Shown piece by piece: positions 8,601 to 9,037 of a stretch of 9,037 nt of DNA. The position numbers and the translations under genes are program-made. The stretch is from assembly GCA_017853285.1 (NCBI GenBank), contig JAFMJU010000142.1, positions 1-9,037 of the forward strand, read 5' to 3'. Position 1 is the first letter of the stretch. Each line of letters begins with the position of its first letter. The notes under the pieces were generated by a model. It did not search any database, had not been told where the DNA came from, and was given only the letters and a program-made list of their open reading frames with translations. The DNA is from Gemmataceae bacterium. Lineage in GTDB: Bacteria > Planctomycetota > Planctomycetia > Gemmatales > Gemmataceae.

Positions 8601-8820
8601 CCAGCGTTACATCCACCATGCCGAGCACGGGTACACGCCACTGTTGTTTGTTCGCGAAAAACAAAAAACATCCACAGGAAGGGCCGCCCCTTATTTCTTT
8701 TTGGGAACCTGCCGGTACCTGAGGCATTCGGGCACCCGCCCCATCAGTATCGTTTGGAAACTCGATACTCCCATGCCTGCGCGCCTTTTCCGGCAGGTCG
8801 GCTTGGAAAGTGTGGCATAA
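5662..8820 (+). CDS. PLD nuclease-like / SF2 helicase / DUF3427 protein
   Basis: A 1052-residue protein with the full order of the DUF3427 helicase family. Residues 1-120 form the usual helical N-terminal domain. Residues about 124-275 form a phospholipase D-like nuclease domain with HxK (His228, Lys230) and GSANLS (246-251). Residues about 325-490 form the first helicase lobe: ATGTGKT (353-359), DEFH (447-450) and LTATP (472-476). Residues about 530-680 form the second lobe: motif IV near 570, NEGVDIP (626-632) and QQLGRGLR (651-658). Residues about 690-1050 form the DUF3427 region, with SPTTLYED near 950 and TGQRY (979-983). All helicase motifs are intact, so ATP-driven movement on nucleic acid is likely; cleavage by the PLD domain is inferred. 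The protein has no signal peptide and is presumably cytoplasmic. The ATG at 5662 was preferred; a GTG at 5650 would add four residues, and neither has a strong ribosome site. GC content is visibly lower than in the preceding genes, which suggests transfer. A restriction or defence role is plausible but unproven. Confidence 0.93.
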   Translation: MSETPLNLPGFGLPEGLYDQLLDAALCTQLRSLTIPGLAPLVRDIDPGESHSVLAQYLERLILRGLANHRGKDQDKQLALAQRIIDILQKELHTDHAHPTLTSPLQRLLAIHASKAPPARPSSPLGRSTLITGAKSEPKLGNELSIEIRTAERVDILCSFILWSGLRMVLDSLRELTAKKPLECGRPRLRVITTSYMGNTEIRAMEELLRLPNTETKVNYDTKHGRLHAKAYLIHRPTGFGSAYIGSANLSKSALSEGLEWTTKVSQFELPYLWSKVTNTFDGYWQDSEFEHLTRECLPKLKKVLQLERQGEIGDNQLLSFVDVHPHPFQQEILDTLHNERVLGKTRHLVVAATGTGKTMIAAFDFREFSHGSKERPSLLFIAHREEILQQALATFRVVLRDQNFGELVVGGSPETASKHLFCTIQSYQSREMDTLPAERFDYVVVDEFHHAAASSYLKLLKQIQPKVLLGLTATPERADNLDILSWFDGRPSAEIRLPDAIGRDLLASFQYFGITDSASVDLSTLSWQRGGYKLAELDGILSANTARAGLVMDKVREILLDPFEARALGFCVSIQHARFMADQFNRHHFRAATLSSESTHDERRAVQRKLVAREINFLFVVDLYNEGVDIPEIDTVLFLRPTESLTIFLQQLGRGLRKHKGKQCLTVLDFISAHRREYRFASRFRALLADKTSPLTEQLENDFPNLPPGCMIRLEKVARERVLENIRVSLASNQRAIISGLKEFQEIFGRCPTMLEAADFLATDIPSLCHRGLWAGLLRDARLYSPFDLPGNLEQEIAKGIHRLSHWDDPAGLKAMLEFLSSKKFIVGPLPYETVWISQFLSTILGRSGETMTLAQAIQSILEHSPIVDSIRALVESLLRIAHPGLQPLTEKGIPLTLHCQYSLSEILLGLGRWSFEKRPSFREGVLHMPEKKVDAFFVTLQKTEADYSPTTLYEDFALSPSEFHWQTQSNTSVESETGQRYIHHAEHGYTPLLFVREKQKTSTGRAAPYFFLGTCRYLRHSGTRPISIVWKLDTPMPARLFRQVGLESVA

Positions 8821-8823
8821 ACC

Positions 8824-9037
8824 TCACTCCCTCTTCGCCGCGCTCTGCCATTCCAGGCCCAGTGAGGTGAGCATGTCCCTTTGCGCCAGCACGGCCCAGG
8901 GACTGCCGGGGTATTTATCCACCAATTTTTTCAGATCGGTTTTTTGCTCTTTCTCCATTTGGCGGCCGGTGCGGTCGCCGCGCGGCTTGGCACTGCTGGC
9001 CAACCGCCAGCCGTTGTGGCCTTTCTCCAGGGCCGGC
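8824..9037 (-). CDS. C-terminal end of a convergent gene, function unknown
   Basis: The minus strand is open from the window edge to a TGA at 8824-8826, giving the last 70 residues of a gene whose start lies beyond 9037. The fragment is charged and Lys/Arg-rich, with a helix-like middle (EKEQKTDLKKLVDKY) and the ending KYPGSPWAVLAQRDM...LGLEW. That ending resembles the C-termini of some planctomycete proteins that also carry von Willebrand A domains, but this is recalled rather than tested and no such domain is in view. Codon use is GC-rich and coherent in this frame. Its stop lies 3 bases from the helicase stop, so the two genes converge tail to tail with no visible terminator between them. 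Confidence 0.7.
   Translation of the reverse strand, partial: PALEKGHNGWRLASSAKPRGDRTGRQMEKEQKTDLKKLVDKYPGSPWAVLAQRDMLTSLGLEWQSAAKRE

Noticed and set aside
8900..8960. T-runs (TTTTTT) near 8925 and 8940 as a plus-strand terminator for the helicase
   Set aside because: No stem precedes them and they lie inside the minus-strand gene, where they encode Lys codons.

Overview
The window most likely comes from a planctomycete. Two independent protein features point there: a very cysteine-rich secreted protein built of YTV-type repeats, a family known mainly from planctomycete cell walls, and an exosortase fused to an EpsI-like domain, the layout I associate with planctomycete exosortase U. The DNA is GC-rich with high-GC codon use. 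No rRNA or other taxonomic marker is present, so the assignment rests on protein families recognised by eye.

Layout, left to right. Positions 1-327 hold no convincing gene, only a short open tail of a possible upstream gene and two small inverted repeats. Positions 328-2205 (+) encode the secreted cysteine-rich YTV protein, whose body is an almost unbroken series of eight-residue units. A strong hairpin terminator follows (2224-2263). Positions 2335-4023 (+) encode the exosortase with its Cys-Arg-His triad and C-terminal EpsI-like domain. Two bases later, at 4026-5561 (+), comes a membrane-anchored helical-repeat (TPR-type) protein; the spacing implies one transcript. After a 100-base gap, 5662-8820 (+) encodes a large PLD nuclease-like / superfamily 2 helicase / DUF3427 protein. 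The last 214 bases carry the 3' end of a convergent gene on the minus strand, with its stop 3 bases from the helicase stop.

Functionally the window splits in two. The left 5.5 kb looks like cell-envelope biology: a disulphide-rich wall protein, then a protein-sorting and export pair (exosortase plus TPR protein). The helicase gene looks different. Its base composition is visibly lower in GC (hand-counted lines give roughly 43-58% against about 72% in a line of the TPR gene), it has no envelope features, and its domain set resembles DNA-processing or defence enzymes. I read it as a probable horizontally acquired, self-contained nuclease-helicase next to the exosortase pair. No CRISPR array, tRNA, insertion sequence or attachment site was seen.

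The points most worth a second look are the octad architecture of the YTV protein, the exosortase-TPR pair without a visible substrate, and the single-gene PLD-helicase-DUF3427 system.
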